From an uncultured Chlorobiaceae bacterium (GTDB lineage: Bacteria > Bacteroidota > Chlorobiia > Chlorobiales > Chlorobiaceae): a DNA stretch of 64,000 nt. Made by a program: the position numbers and the translations under genes. How positions within the stretch are numbered: the first letter of the stretch is position 1; each line of letters starts with the position of its first letter. The stretch lies in contig CAJEXL010000003.1 in the NCBI GenBank assembly GCA_903994365.1, forward strand, positions 32,501 to 96,500. Direction: 5' to 3'. Below are positions 19,438 to 28,649 of this stretch, in pieces. The notes beneath the pieces were generated by a model. The model was not told the DNA's origin, did no database searches, and saw nothing but the letters and a program-made list of their open reading frames with translations.

Positions 19438-19517
19438 AATACTCTCCATTGAAATAAGTTGAACGTAAAGAATGAACAAGGCTCCGACATCAGGGAGAGT
19501 CAGAGCCCTCAGTAGAC

Positions 19518-20529
19518 TTATGCGTTGGGATGCGCTTTAAGGTAAACCTCCTTCAAGCGGTCAAAGGTAACATGAGTATATATTTCGGTGGTCGAAAGAT
19601 TGCTGTGCCCAAGCATTTCACTGACACTGGTAAGATCAGCTCCACTATTCAGCAGATGTGTGGCAAATGAGTGTCGCAACAGGTGAGGATTTTTCTTTTT
19701 CTGCTCAGTAACTGATTCGAGATATTTTCTGGTCAATCTCTGGATAAGCATGGGATAAAGCTTTTTGCCCCTTTTGGTTACAAAAACATAAAACGGCGAA
19801 CACCCCCCCCCCTCTCTCTTCCATTCTAAAGAAGTTTCCCCGGACTTCAAAATATTTTTTAAGCGCATCAATGGTTGCTTGCCCAACAGGGACGATTCTC
19901 TGCTTCCTCCCTTTTCCCGTCAGCTTCACAGAGCCACCCGCAAGATCAAGCGCATCCATCGTCAATCCCGTCAATTCAGAAAGCCGAAGGCCACTGCCAT
20001 ACAGCAGCTCAAGAATACTCCTGTCGCGTTCATAGACAAAAGATGCCTCCAGCGCATCTTTTGCCATTGATGGAACCAAACCAGAGGTGGATGGGAGCAC
20101 TTCGTTAAAAAGCTTTTCGGTCTGCTGCTCAGTTAAAAAGGCCGGAACTCGCTGTGGATATTTTGGGGTAACAAGAGAGGCAAATGGAGAGCTTTTGATA
20201 GAGCCGCTCTCCTGCATGTATCGGTAAAAACTTTTTAATGCCGCAAGCTTTCTGGCAACTGATCTCTGCTGCACTCCCCGTTGCATCAGGGCCCCCATAA
20301 AAAGCCGTACATCAACGGTCGTAACCTGCGCAGGATTAAAAGCACTCAAATTGTCAAGCTTGAGATGCTGCAAGAGAAATGAGAAAAACTGCGCAAGATC
20401 GGTTCTGTATGCAAGAACCGTATTCGGTGATAAATTCTTTCTGGCGGCAAGTGAGCCAAGAAACTCTCCAACAGGAAGAGAGCTATCCCGAAAGATTACC
20501 GGCAAAGGAGATATCGAAGAGTCCTTCAT
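19518..20529 (-). pseudogene. xerC: Tyrosine recombinase XerC/XerD, split by a 10-G tract
   Basis: Site-specific recombinase of the Xer type, which resolves chromosome dimers at dif. The N-terminal SAM-like domain ([19 protein letters not shown]) and first catalytic residues (Arg in [11 protein letters not shown], Lys in TGKGRKQRI) are in one frame; the C-terminal box [12 protein letters not shown] and [15 protein letters not shown] with the nucleophile Tyr is in another. The break lies at 19803-19812, a run of ten G on the coding strand. With nine G the reading becomes [14 protein letters not shown], fully in frame. The ATG at 20529 overlaps the upstream stop as ATGA. It could be phase-variable, slippage-tolerant, a recent mutation or a sequencing error. 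Confidence 0.88.
19803..19812 (-). repeat. Homopolymer G10 inside xerC
   Basis: Ten consecutive C on the plus strand (ten G on the coding strand), directly preceded by an AGAGAGA stretch in coding sense. It coincides exactly with the frame break in the recombinase gene. Confidence 0.95.
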
Positions 20530-21392
20530 GAGAGCGCTACACAAACAAGTTCCTCTCTCTCTCTCACATAATAGAGATGATTGCTCTGAATCAAAAAGTT
20601 GTTCAGGCATGGTTTGTCCACACCCTCTTCCATACGATCGTCATAGACAAGACGATCCATTCGCCATACTCCAAGCGAAGAGCGCCAGAGACCGGTCGAC
20701 ACCGACTGTTCGTGTACCGCAACAACCATCAAGTCACCATAAACAAGAGACTCGCTCCGGCTTCTCTCCGGCACCTCACATCTCTCCAGGTCAAGTCGCT
20801 CTTGCGCGATGCCATCCATGACAAACCCGGGAAGAGTAATCCGCTGTCTCACCTCTTCAGGAACTACCGCCTCCCTGATCGCATGAACTTGAGCGCTATC
20901 GAGAGCTGCCTTACTGATCTCTGTACCGGAGAGCGGATCAACAAACAAAAAATGCCGCTCAGGAAATCCGCCAAAAAGAGAAGTTTTACAAACAAGAAAC
21001 TCATCTCCAAGATTTGCGATAAAACCAATATCAGTGCGTGACCACACCACCCTGCCTCTCCTGAAATCGACCGCCCAGAGCCCCTGATGTTCCGGGCTAT
21101 ACTTTTGACAGGCATAACAATAGCCAAGCCCGCCTCGCGTTGTTTCAATCCCGGTGAACCAACTCTCTCCAGCAGGTATGCTCTGTTGTACCTGATCCAT
21201 CAACAGATAATCATCACAAAACACTTTTCCTGTAAGGGGTTCAACGCCAAAAAACAGCGCCTGCCTGCTGGTGGCACAACGCTTCTGCCCTATCAGGTCG
21301 CCGGTGTCGGTAAACATCATCTGCCACACAAGCGAGCCACGACCTGCGTCAAACCGCCAGCGAACGACGAGCTGCTCTTCCTGATTCTTCAT
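20526..21392 (-). CDS. Conserved hypothetical protein, 288 residues
   Basis: No function recognised. The sequence is rich in Trp, Phe and beta-strand-like segments ([45 protein letters not shown]), which suggests a beta-propeller-like or beta-rich fold and recalls an uncharacterised Bacteroidetes/Chlorobi family (possibly DUF4905; not verified). No signal peptide or membrane segment. The start overlaps the upstream methyltransferase stop as ATGA and its own stop overlaps xerC as ATGA, so the three are one operon. Confidence 0.75.
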   Translation of the reverse strand: MKNQEEQLVVRWRFDAGRGSLVWQMMFTDTGDLIGQKRCATSRQALFFGVEPLTGKVFCDDYLLMDQVQQSIPAGESWFTGIETTRGGLGYCYACQKYSPEHQGLWAVDFRRGRVVWSRTDIGFIANLGDEFLVCKTSLFGGFPERHFLFVDPLSGTEISKAALDSAQVHAIREAVVPEEVRQRITLPGFVMDGIAQERLDLERCEVPERSRSESLVYGDLMVVAVHEQSVSTGLWRSSLGVWRMDRLVYDDRMEEGVDKPCLNNFLIQSNHLYYVREREELVCVALS

Positions 21393-22096
21393 TGTCGGGT
21401 CATCTTGTAAATATTCACCGCCACAGGCATTGATCCTCCGGAATACTTCCTTGGAGAGGATGTTATGGTGAAATGATTTTCGGCAGCCAACTCAAGAAAC
21501 TGCTCCGCCATTCTTCTGCGAGGATCAGCAAGATAGGCCACACCACCCGGTTTCAACAATTTATCGATCGCCGTAACAACAGGAAGCAAATTCACCCGTT
21601 CATAGAGCACATCGGCTGCAAAAAGCAGATCAAACTGCTCACTGCACTGCACCAGCCGCCAGTCGAGCCTCTCGCAGGCAAGCGTCACCCTGTTTTTCAA
21701 GCCGTTGTAACGGGCAAAGCGAAGCGCCTCTAGGGAGTAGTCTGTAGCGAGAACACTGGCACCGTTCCATGCAGCCACAACCGAGACCATACCCACGCCT
21801 GACCCTATTTCCACCACACGGAGCCCCTCAACCGAAAGCTCCTCAGCAATAAATGAAGAGAGTGTGATTGCCGACGGCCATATTTCCGCCCAATAGGGCA
21901 TCTGCTCATCCTTGACAAACTCTTCTGGTGATATTCGATCAAGCAGCGCATAACTGTCGAGCACACTCAAAAGGCTGAAGGAGTGCCCTCCAAAGGTATA
22001 GATCGTCTCACTCAAATCATACTCCTCCGCCAACGCCTTATAAAGCAAGGGGAGTTCAGTGCTCTCCGTTTCGCGCGATACCTGCATAATTGCCAT
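21389..22096 (-). CDS. Class I SAM-dependent methyltransferase (COG3897-like)
   Basis: 235 residues. The N-terminal DEQMPYWAEIWPSAITLSSFI block and SAM motif I VVEIGSGVGMVSVVAA are typical of the METTL/Nnt1-like protein methyltransferase group. Motif II ATDYSLEALRFAR and FDLLFAADVLYE follow in the expected order. Substrate unknown; members of the group methylate protein lysines or small molecules. First gene of the minus-strand series that continues through xerC. Confidence 0.85.
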   Translation of the reverse strand: MAIMQVSRETESTELPLLYKALAEEYDLSETIYTFGGHSFSLLSVLDSYALLDRISPEEFVKDEQMPYWAEIWPSAITLSSFIAEELSVEGLRVVEIGSGVGMVSVVAAWNGASVLATDYSLEALRFARYNGLKNRVTLACERLDWRLVQCSEQFDLLFAADVLYERVNLLPVVTAIDKLLKPGGVAYLADPRRRMAEQFLELAAENHFTITSSPRKYSGGSMPVAVNIYKMTRQ

Positions 22097-22211
22097 TGGG
22101 TTACTTCGAGGAACAAAAACAAAACCATGGTGAAGTTACCGAAAATCACCTTCTCTTTCTATTTTGGGTAAAAAAGAGCTCTATTTCCAGAAACATAAAC
22201 CCGGTAAGACC

Positions 22212-22559
22212 ATGAAAAAAGAGATACTCGAACTTTTCGACAATACCTACCCCGACAGAGACTACACCATTGAGATTGTCAACCCTGAGTTTACCTCAGT
22301 CTGCCCGATAACCGGACTTCCTGACTTTGGCACCATTACCATTCGCTATGTGCCGGATAAACGTTGTGTTGAACTGAAATCGCTGAAATACTATTATCTC
22401 GAATTTCGTAACGCCGGGATTTTTTACGAAAATATCACCAACAGAATTCTTGACGACCTGGTCGCCCTTCTTCAGCCAAGATCAATGACGGTGATAACAG
22501 CATGGAAAGCAAGGGGAGGAATCACCGAAACCGTCTCAGTCAACTACAGCGCTCATTGA
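22212..22559 (+). CDS. queF: NADPH-dependent 7-cyano-7-deazaguanine reductase
   Basis: Reduces preQ0 to preQ1 in queuosine biosynthesis for tRNA. Short (YkvM-type) QueF of 115 residues with the catalytic Cys in TSVCPITGLPDFGTI, the NADPH-binding block VELKSLKYYYLEFRN and Glu/Asp of the T-fold site. The ATG at 22212 begins the family sequence; the frame extends upstream to 22164 without homology. Followed by a clear terminator. Confidence 0.95.
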   Translation: MKKEILELFDNTYPDRDYTIEIVNPEFTSVCPITGLPDFGTITIRYVPDKRCVELKSLKYYYLEFRNAGIFYENITNRILDDLVALLQPRSMTVITAWKARGGITETVSVNYSAH

Positions 22560-22582
22560 TTAAGCGCGATAAACAAGACAAT

Positions 22583-22615
22583 AAAAAAGCCTCAGAGGAT
22601 ACCTGAGGCTTTTTT
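22583..22615. terminator. Bidirectional rho-independent terminator (queF / pscC)
   Basis: AAAAAAGCCTCAG and CTGAGGCTTTTTT form a 7-bp GC-rich stem flanked by A and T runs, with a 7-base loop, between two convergent genes. It works in either direction. Confidence 0.92.
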
Positions 22616-22646
22616 ATGAGTAAAACAAAACAGAGGAGAGATGCTA

Positions 22647-23288
22647 TCAGAGCTTCTCGTTCATATAGATCATGATGTCATTAGACTCTTCAACCGTTAT
22701 CCCGGAGCCAGGTGTTGCCTGCATACGTTTAACGATGACATCAACTTTTCCAGTTTTCTTGTACTTGCTCTTGAAAGCATCCATTGTTGAACCTTGAGTG
22801 TGACAGACATTACATTTGGTATCAAACAGAGTCTTGGCTGCATTAAAGTCAAAACCGGCAGGTGCTGGTGGAACATTGGCAGATACAACCGGCTTTTCCA
22901 TATACGCATTCAACTCTGCAACAGAACGAATATATTTTCCATCCGTTGTGATTGTACGACCAGTGGTCGACATCAAAAGACCCGATGGCCTGAACCAGAG
23001 GGAGGCAAACATAACAGCGACAATGGCAATAATGCTCAGCGGAAAACTTAAAAACCACTTTGAGCTGATCTTGGCTGACATCTTGCCAAACCCCATAATG
23101 GTGAGCGATGCAAAAAGAATTAACGCCATCCACCCTGCAAATGAACTCAAGGGTGTAGTGATAGCCGAGATATTTTCAGCGGGCAGCTTGTAATCGGTCA
23201 AAAACGATAACCCGAAAAAAAATGTCCCCATTAAGACAGTGCTGCCTGCAGCTAAGGCAAGAAGCTTACCATTTGATTTTTTGTCCAT
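22647..23288 (-). CDS. pscC: Photosystem P840 reaction centre cytochrome c-551
   Basis: Membrane-bound cytochrome c (cytochrome c-z) that reduces P840+ in the homodimeric type I reaction centre of green sulfur bacteria. The 213-residue protein has three hydrophobic N-terminal helices (about residues 9-29, 46-68 and 77-98) followed by a soluble domain with one haem c site CNVCH near residue 160 and a likely Met axial ligand in the C-terminal part. This three-helix plus monohaem layout is specific to PscC. Strongest lineage marker in the window. Confidence 0.93.
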   Translation of the reverse strand: MDKKSNGKLLALAAGSTVLMGTFFFGLSFLTDYKLPAENISAITTPLSSFAGWMALILFASLTIMGFGKMSAKISSKWFLSFPLSIIAIVAVMFASLWFRPSGLLMSTTGRTITTDGKYIRSVAELNAYMEKPVVSANVPPAPAGFDFNAAKTLFDTKCNVCHTQGSTMDAFKSKYKKTGKVDVIVKRMQATPGSGITVEESNDIMIYMNEKL

Positions 23289-23434
23289 GAGAGGTAGTGA
23301 ATTTAGGTGTTAGAGGCTTACCCCAAAATTATAGACAAAGATAAGCATAAATACTAAAGCCGACAAACAGAAAGCTAAAAAAAAAGGAATCCGCTTAACG
23401 GCTAACAATCAAAAAAAAACACCATTCGTAACTT

Positions 23435-25243
23435 ATGGGACTTTTTCGAATACTGCAAAAAATGCAACCACGCTCATCTGAATCGTTTTTTCTCATGATC
23501 ACCAGCACCAGTATCGATTTCAAAAAAGCAGAACATGATTTCATATTTCTTCTCCTCTGTTTTCAGGAGGTACTCCGCGACCTTGGAGAAAGTGAACTTG
23601 CAGAACACCTCCCCTGGCAGAGTGCAAGTATGCCTCTTGAACACTATCCTGATGTTGAGCGCGCTCTTCAGGCATTTTCCATTTTTTTTCAGCTTCTCAA
23701 CATGGCGGAAGAGAACTCCACCGCCCAGAACCGGCGCGCATTCGAAGCTGAGCACGGGTTATCGCATCTTAATGGACTCTGGGGAAAAACACTTCTTCGC
23801 AGCCGGGAGCAGGGAGTTTCTGAAACAACGATCTCAGCCCTGCTGTCTGAGGTTTCCATAGAGGCAGTACTGACTGCACACCCCACTGAAGCCAAACGAA
23901 AAACAGTGCTTGAACAGCACCGTCAACTTTACCTGCTTCTGGTTCAACGGGAAAACCAGATGTGGACTCCCCAACAGCTTGATATCCGCAACGAGATCAA
24001 GGTTGTTATGGAAAGGCTTTGGAGAACGGGAGAGATTCTCTATGAAAAACCTGACGATCTCACACTCCTGCGGCAATCACTGCTTGACGTTGGGGCGCAG
24101 CATATCGCCGACACGCAGGTAACCCCGGTTTTCCGCATTGTGCAGACCTTCGGGTTTCATCTCGGCACCCTTGATATCCGTCAGAACAGCCAGGTTCACG
24201 AGCTTGCACTCTCGCAGCTCATGAACGCGGCAAGCATGAATGGCAACGATTTTCTGGAATGGGATGAAGCTGCAAGACGAGCCTTTCTTGACCGGGAGCT
24301 TCAGTCACCCCGCCCATTTACCCATCCTGATATGACGGCAGGAGCCGAAGCCGAAGCGGTACTCTCCTGCTACAGGGTTTTGCTGAACCATAGCAAAAAA
24401 TATGGCACCGGCGCTCTTGGCTCACTTATCGTCAGTATGACCCGAAGCGTCTCCGACCTTCTCATTGTCTACCTCTTTGCCAGGGAAGTCGGTTTAATGA
24501 CCCCGACCGATGAGGGCGACGAGTGTATTCTGCCTGTCGTTCCTCTCTTTGAAACCGACATACTGTCAGACAAAAGTAACCAGGCTTACCGTGAGTTGAT
24601 CGGGGCAGAGGGATTTTTCACCTTTTTCCGTGAAGCAACCCCTATTGATATTATAGAGTCGACCCGAATCGGCTCCCGCCCAGCCCGCAGAAGCGGTAAA
24701 ACAAGCCTTGATGACCTGCGCGCCATCCCCCGGGTTTTCAGTTGGAACCAGGCACGCTTCTCCATTTCAGGCTGGTACGGAGTTGGCTCCGCCCTTGAAT
24801 ATCTGCAGACAAGCGCACCGAAAACCTTCGAGGAGATCCGCACCCGCAGCTACGCATGGCCACCAATTCGCTACATCATCAGCAATGCCGACACCAGCCT
24901 GGCATCAGCCAACCTGCATATCATGCGACAATACGCCTCTCTCGTCAGTGATATCGACATAAGGGAACGAATTCTCGGCCTGATTGAAGCCGAATACCAC
25001 CGGACAAAAACAGTGATTGATCTGCTTTTTGCCAAACCGCTTGAAGCCCAGCGTCTCAATGTCAATAAATTCATAGCACTCCGTCAGGAGGGGCTTGACA
25101 GGCTGCACCTGCAACAAATCAAGCTGCTCAGGCAATGGAGGGAGCTACAGCATTCAGGAAAAAAAGAGGAGAGTGAGAAGCTGCTGATGGAACTCTTTCT
25201 GACCGTCAACGCCATTTCGGGAGGATTGCGCACCACGGGATAG
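23435..25243 (+). CDS. Phosphoenolpyruvate-carboxylase-like protein lacking catalytic blocks
   Basis: 602 residues against about 900 for a normal PEPC. Retained: the catalytic-His block VLTAHPTEA (near 147), FHLGTLDIRQNS (near 245), MTRSVSDLLIVYLF, VVPLFET (near 370), GSRPARR (near 413) and the C-terminal NAISGGLRTTG. Missing: the central block that holds WMGGDRDGNP in the family (lost between about 205 and 235), and the block between PLFET and SNQAYRELI that should hold GYSDSNKDGG, HGRGG and TEQGE. Both losses are in frame. The protein is therefore unlikely to carboxylate PEP, yet the frame is open and codon use looks normal. The start is uncertain (23435, 23462 or 23495); none has a good ribosome site. 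Confidence 0.8.
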   Translation: MGLFRILQKMQPRSSESFFLMITSTSIDFKKAEHDFIFLLLCFQEVLRDLGESELAEHLPWQSASMPLEHYPDVERALQAFSIFFQLLNMAEENSTAQNRRAFEAEHGLSHLNGLWGKTLLRSREQGVSETTISALLSEVSIEAVLTAHPTEAKRKTVLEQHRQLYLLLVQRENQMWTPQQLDIRNEIKVVMERLWRTGEILYEKPDDLTLLRQSLLDVGAQHIADTQVTPVFRIVQTFGFHLGTLDIRQNSQVHELALSQLMNAASMNGNDFLEWDEAARRAFLDRELQSPRPFTHPDMTAGAEAEAVLSCYRVLLNHSKKYGTGALGSLIVSMTRSVSDLLIVYLFAREVGLMTPTDEGDECILPVVPLFETDILSDKSNQAYRELIGAEGFFTFFREATPIDIIESTRIGSRPARRSGKTSLDDLRAIPRVFSWNQARFSISGWYGVGSALEYLQTSAPKTFEEIRTRSYAWPPIRYIISNADTSLASANLHIMRQYASLVSDIDIRERILGLIEAEYHRTKTVIDLLFAKPLEAQRLNVNKFIALRQEGLDRLHLQQIKLLRQWRELQHSGKKEESEKLLMELFLTVNAISGGLRTTG

Positions 25244-25259
25244 GGCGGCAATGGAACAA

Positions 25260-25296
25260 TTGAGAATGAACAATGGACAACGGAGAGTTGAGAATG
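25260..25296. repeat. Short direct repeat TTGAGAATG in intergenic spacer
   Basis: The spacer before comM carries two TTGAGAATG copies 28 bp apart within low-complexity A/G-rich DNA containing GAACAATGGACAA. It resembles the degenerate AATGGACAATTGAGAATG-type spacer repeats common in intergenic regions. Confidence 0.4.
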
Positions 25297-25401
25297 GGGA
25301 ATTTGGGGGTTGAACGGGTGGCTGAAAAAAAGAAATATTTACGTATTCTTAATATTTGCCTACATTACGCATAAATACCGAAATAACCCATTTTATCCCC
25401 C

Positions 25402-26961
25402 ATGCTCTCAACACTCAACGCGGCAGCACTGATCGGTATTGATGCCCTGAAGGTTACTGTCGAAATCAACGTTACAAACGGAATTCCATCCTTTACGGTG
25501 GTTGGTCTGCCCGACAATGCCATCAGGGAGAGCCGTGAGCGAATAATGACCGCAATCAGAAACTCCGGCTTTACCATCCCTCCGAAAAAAATTACCGTGA
25601 ACCTGGCTCCTGCCGACATAAAAAAGGAGGGAACTGCATTTGATCTTCCGATTGCCATCGGGCTGCTTGGCTCGCTTGATCTTATCAGCAATCGGTTTGA
25701 AAACACCCTCATTATGGGTGAACTTGCGCTTGACGGCTCACTGAGGAGAATCAACGGAGCCCTCCCTGTAGCGATGATGGCCGGAAAAGAGCATATAAAG
25801 CGGCTGATTGTGCCGATGGCAAATGCGCCCGAGGCGGCTGTAGCCGTATCGGCGTTGAGCTGCTCCACCATTGAGGTCTATGGGGTTGAAACCCTGAATG
25901 AGACCGTCGCCCTTATGGGAGGAACAACTCTTTCAAAACCTGTTACCATCAATGTTGCTGAGCTGTTTGAAGGAGAGCAGGAGTACCCTGTTGACTTTGC
26001 TGATATCAAAGGGCAGGGAGCAGCAAAAAAAGCGCTTGAAATTGCGGCGGCGGGGGGCCATAATGTTATCATGATCGGCCCTCCAGGAAGCGGTAAAACC
26101 ATGCTGGCAAAAGGGTTGCCGGGGATTCTGCCGCCACTTGGCTTTGAAGAGTCACTCGAAACCACAAAAATCTACTCGGTAGCAAACCTGCTGGAAAAAG
26201 ATAAGCCCCTTATGGTAAGGCGACCATTCCGGAGCCCTCACCATACCACCAGCAATGTGGCGCTCATTGGTGGGGGAGCAACCGCAAAACCCGGCGAGGT
26301 CAGCCTTGCCCACAACGGTATTCTCTTTCTCGATGAACTGCCTGAATTCAGCCGCAACGCCCTCGAAGTGCTCCGTCAACCTCTTGAAGATCGGGAGGTC
26401 ATCGTCTCCAGAATTGCCATTACCACAAAATATCCGGCAGGCTTTATGCTGATTGCAGCCATGAACCCCAGCCCTGCGGGCGCGCTGAAAGACCGTGACG
26501 GGAATCTGACAGCACCGCCAAGGCAAATTCAGCGCTACCTTTCAAAAATTTCAGGCCCACTGCTTGACCGTATTGATATCCACATCGACGTACCAAAAGT
26601 GGATAACTCCAACCTCTTTGCTGTATCAAGCGCCGAAAACTCGGCGACTATTCGCCAGAGAGTAATCGCTGCCCGAGGCATCCAGCAGAAGAGATTTACC
26701 TCTGCCACTTCACCAGGAATTTATACCAACGCCCAGATGAGCACAAGGCAAATCAGGAGCTTCTGCCGTCTCGACAAGGAGAGCTCACAGAAACTGATGG
26801 ATGCCATGAACCGCATGAACCTTTCTGCCCGGGCTCACGACAGAATCCTCAAGGTAAGCCGCACCATCGCCGATCTTGACAACTCTGAACAGATTGCCAT
26901 GAAACACCTTATCCAGGGCATTCAGTACCGCAACCTTGACAGGGATTTCTGGAGTTTCTGA
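25402..26961 (+). CDS. comM: YifB/ComM-family Mg-chelatase-like AAA+ ATPase
   Basis: 519-residue protein; ComM is a branch-migration helicase that aids integration of donor DNA during natural transformation. It has the N-terminal Lon-protease-like domain (ALIGIDALKVTVEINV, GLPDNAIRESRERI), then the AAA+ module with Walker A GPPGSGKTMLAKGLPGILPP, Walker B ILFLDELPEF, and the C-terminal Mg-chelatase domain (SARAHDRILKVSRTIADL). Length and order are normal. Stand-alone gene. Confidence 0.92.
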   Translation: MLSTLNAAALIGIDALKVTVEINVTNGIPSFTVVGLPDNAIRESRERIMTAIRNSGFTIPPKKITVNLAPADIKKEGTAFDLPIAIGLLGSLDLISNRFENTLIMGELALDGSLRRINGALPVAMMAGKEHIKRLIVPMANAPEAAVAVSALSCSTIEVYGVETLNETVALMGGTTLSKPVTINVAELFEGEQEYPVDFADIKGQGAAKKALEIAAAGGHNVIMIGPPGSGKTMLAKGLPGILPPLGFEESLETTKIYSVANLLEKDKPLMVRRPFRSPHHTTSNVALIGGGATAKPGEVSLAHNGILFLDELPEFSRNALEVLRQPLEDREVIVSRIAITTKYPAGFMLIAAMNPSPAGALKDRDGNLTAPPRQIQRYLSKISGPLLDRIDIHIDVPKVDNSNLFAVSSAENSATIRQRVIAARGIQQKRFTSATSPGIYTNAQMSTRQIRSFCRLDKESSQKLMDAMNRMNLSARAHDRILKVSRTIADLDNSEQIAMKHLIQGIQYRNLDRDFWSF

Positions 26962-27137
26962 GCACTGATGCCTCCCCGCATACGTCGAAACAGCTCGTCC
27001 GCAAAACATCGAACAAAAAGATGCCCTGCAATATTCCCTGACAAACATAAGAGAATTTTTTCACGCTCTTGCCTATATTTGGCTTCAATTTTAATTTCGG
27101 TACCTCCTGTACCAAAAACAGATCAAGGAGACTTTTC

Positions 27138-28457
27138 ATGAAAGAGAGGGGAAAATTCAGATCCGCGCTGCTGCTTGCAGGCTCACTGGTCACCGCAGTG
27201 CCAGGCTTTGCCGCAGAGAGTGCTGATACACGCATTAGTCGTCTTGAACGGGAACTTGCTGACCTGAAAACAGCGGTAAACAGCAAAAATGCCACCATTC
27301 AGGCACCGACAACAGCCGAGCCGCTCTCCCCTCCCCTGGTTTCAACCGCTTCCGCCACAAAAGTTCAATTCTACGGGTTTACCCGTTTTGATGTTTCTTA
27401 TGATAGCGGTCAGATCACTCCGGGCAATATCGCCCTCTGGGCTCAACCAAAGATTTCGGGGCAAAATGATGCCGAGTGGAACCTGACTGCAGGCGCAACC
27501 CGACTCGGGTTAAACCTCAGCGGCCCCGACACCGAGAACATCAAGCTAACAGGCAACATTGAATTCGATTTCCTTACCAGCGTTTCGACTGAAAATAATC
27601 AGGTGCCCCGCTTGCGTCATGGCTACCTCAAGGCGGTTTGGCCTGCTTCCGATGTAAGCATCATCGCCGGGCAGACATGGGATATCATCTCGTCATTGAT
27701 CCCTTTTGTGGATGACCCGGCGATTATGTGGGATGCCGGCAATATCGGGGCACGCCATCCGCAGGTACGCGTTACCAAAGGATTTTGGGCCGGTGAAAAA
27801 GGGCGTATTGAAGTGGCTGCGGCAGCATCAAGAACGATCGGAGAGAAAAACACTGTCGGGATTGTAGCGACGGATCCGGGAAAAGATGCTGCCATACCCA
27901 CCATTCAGGGAAGAATTGCATATTCAGCACCATTTCTGGTAAAAAAACAGCCTGCAACGATTGGAATCTCGGGCCATTATGGCCAGGAGGAGTGGGATAC
28001 CGACAACATCGGCAATCACAAGAGGCTTGAATCCTGGTCGTGCAATCTTGAACTTACCATGCCCATCTGCCCAAAAACGACCGTTGCCGGGGAATACTTT
28101 ACCGGCTCCAACCTTGATGATTACTGGGGAGGGGTGTCACAGGGAGTAAATAACAGTTCGATAGTTGATCTCAGGGAAATCCGATCCACTGGCGGTTGGG
28201 CTGCACTCAGGTTCAATGCAGACCCATCAACCTCTTTCAGCTTCGGAGCAGGCATAGACAACCCGAATGATGATGATCTAAAAACTCTTACGACTAATCC
28301 ACGCTTAAGGAACCAGACAATCTTTGCGAGTGTCGTCAACAAAATAACACCGAGCTTGATCCTTGGCTTCCAACTCTCAACGTGGAAAACCGACTACAAG
28401 GATACTGGTGAAAGCAATGCGCTCCGTGCCCAAAGTTCATTGACCTATAGATTTTAG
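27138..28457 (+). CDS. Outer-membrane beta-barrel porin (DcaP-like)
   Basis: 439 residues. A signal peptide (LLLAGSLVTAVPGFAAES) is followed by a short coiled coil (TRISRLERELADLKTAVNSK) as in trimeric porins with a periplasmic stalk, then a long amphipathic beta-barrel beginning VQFYGFTRFDVSYDSG and ending in the terminal Phe of YRF, the signal for outer-membrane insertion. The pattern recalls the DcaP family; the solute is unknown. The ATG at 27138 has AAGGAG 7 bases upstream. A terminator follows. Confidence 0.8.
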   Translation: MKERGKFRSALLLAGSLVTAVPGFAAESADTRISRLERELADLKTAVNSKNATIQAPTTAEPLSPPLVSTASATKVQFYGFTRFDVSYDSGQITPGNIALWAQPKISGQNDAEWNLTAGATRLGLNLSGPDTENIKLTGNIEFDFLTSVSTENNQVPRLRHGYLKAVWPASDVSIIAGQTWDIISSLIPFVDDPAIMWDAGNIGARHPQVRVTKGFWAGEKGRIEVAAAASRTIGEKNTVGIVATDPGKDAAIPTIQGRIAYSAPFLVKKQPATIGISGHYGQEEWDTDNIGNHKRLESWSCNLELTMPICPKTTVAGEYFTGSNLDDYWGGVSQGVNNSSIVDLREIRSTGGWAALRFNADPSTSFSFGAGIDNPNDDDLKTLTTNPRLRNQTIFASVVNKITPSLILGFQLSTWKTDYKDTGESNALRAQSSLTYRF

Positions 28458-28504
28458 GCCACCCCATTGACGAAATGGGGCAGACTTAACATGGCAAAAA
28501 CCAA

Positions 28505-28538
28505 CAAAAAGGGCTCCCTGAAAAGAGAGCCCTTTTTG
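28505..28538. terminator. Rho-independent terminator after porin gene
   Basis: CAAAAAGGGCTC and GAGCCCTTTTTG form a perfect 12-bp stem with a 10-base loop, flanked by A and T runs; likely serves both the porin gene and the opposing sppA. Confidence 0.9.
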
Positions 28539-28649
28539 TGTACAGAAGAGGCTGTAACCTCCACACAAAATTATGACTAACCGGTAAAGTCAAAAGATCT
28601 GCAAAAACAAAAAAACACCTCATCAACGAACGTCAAGGAGAGCATTATA

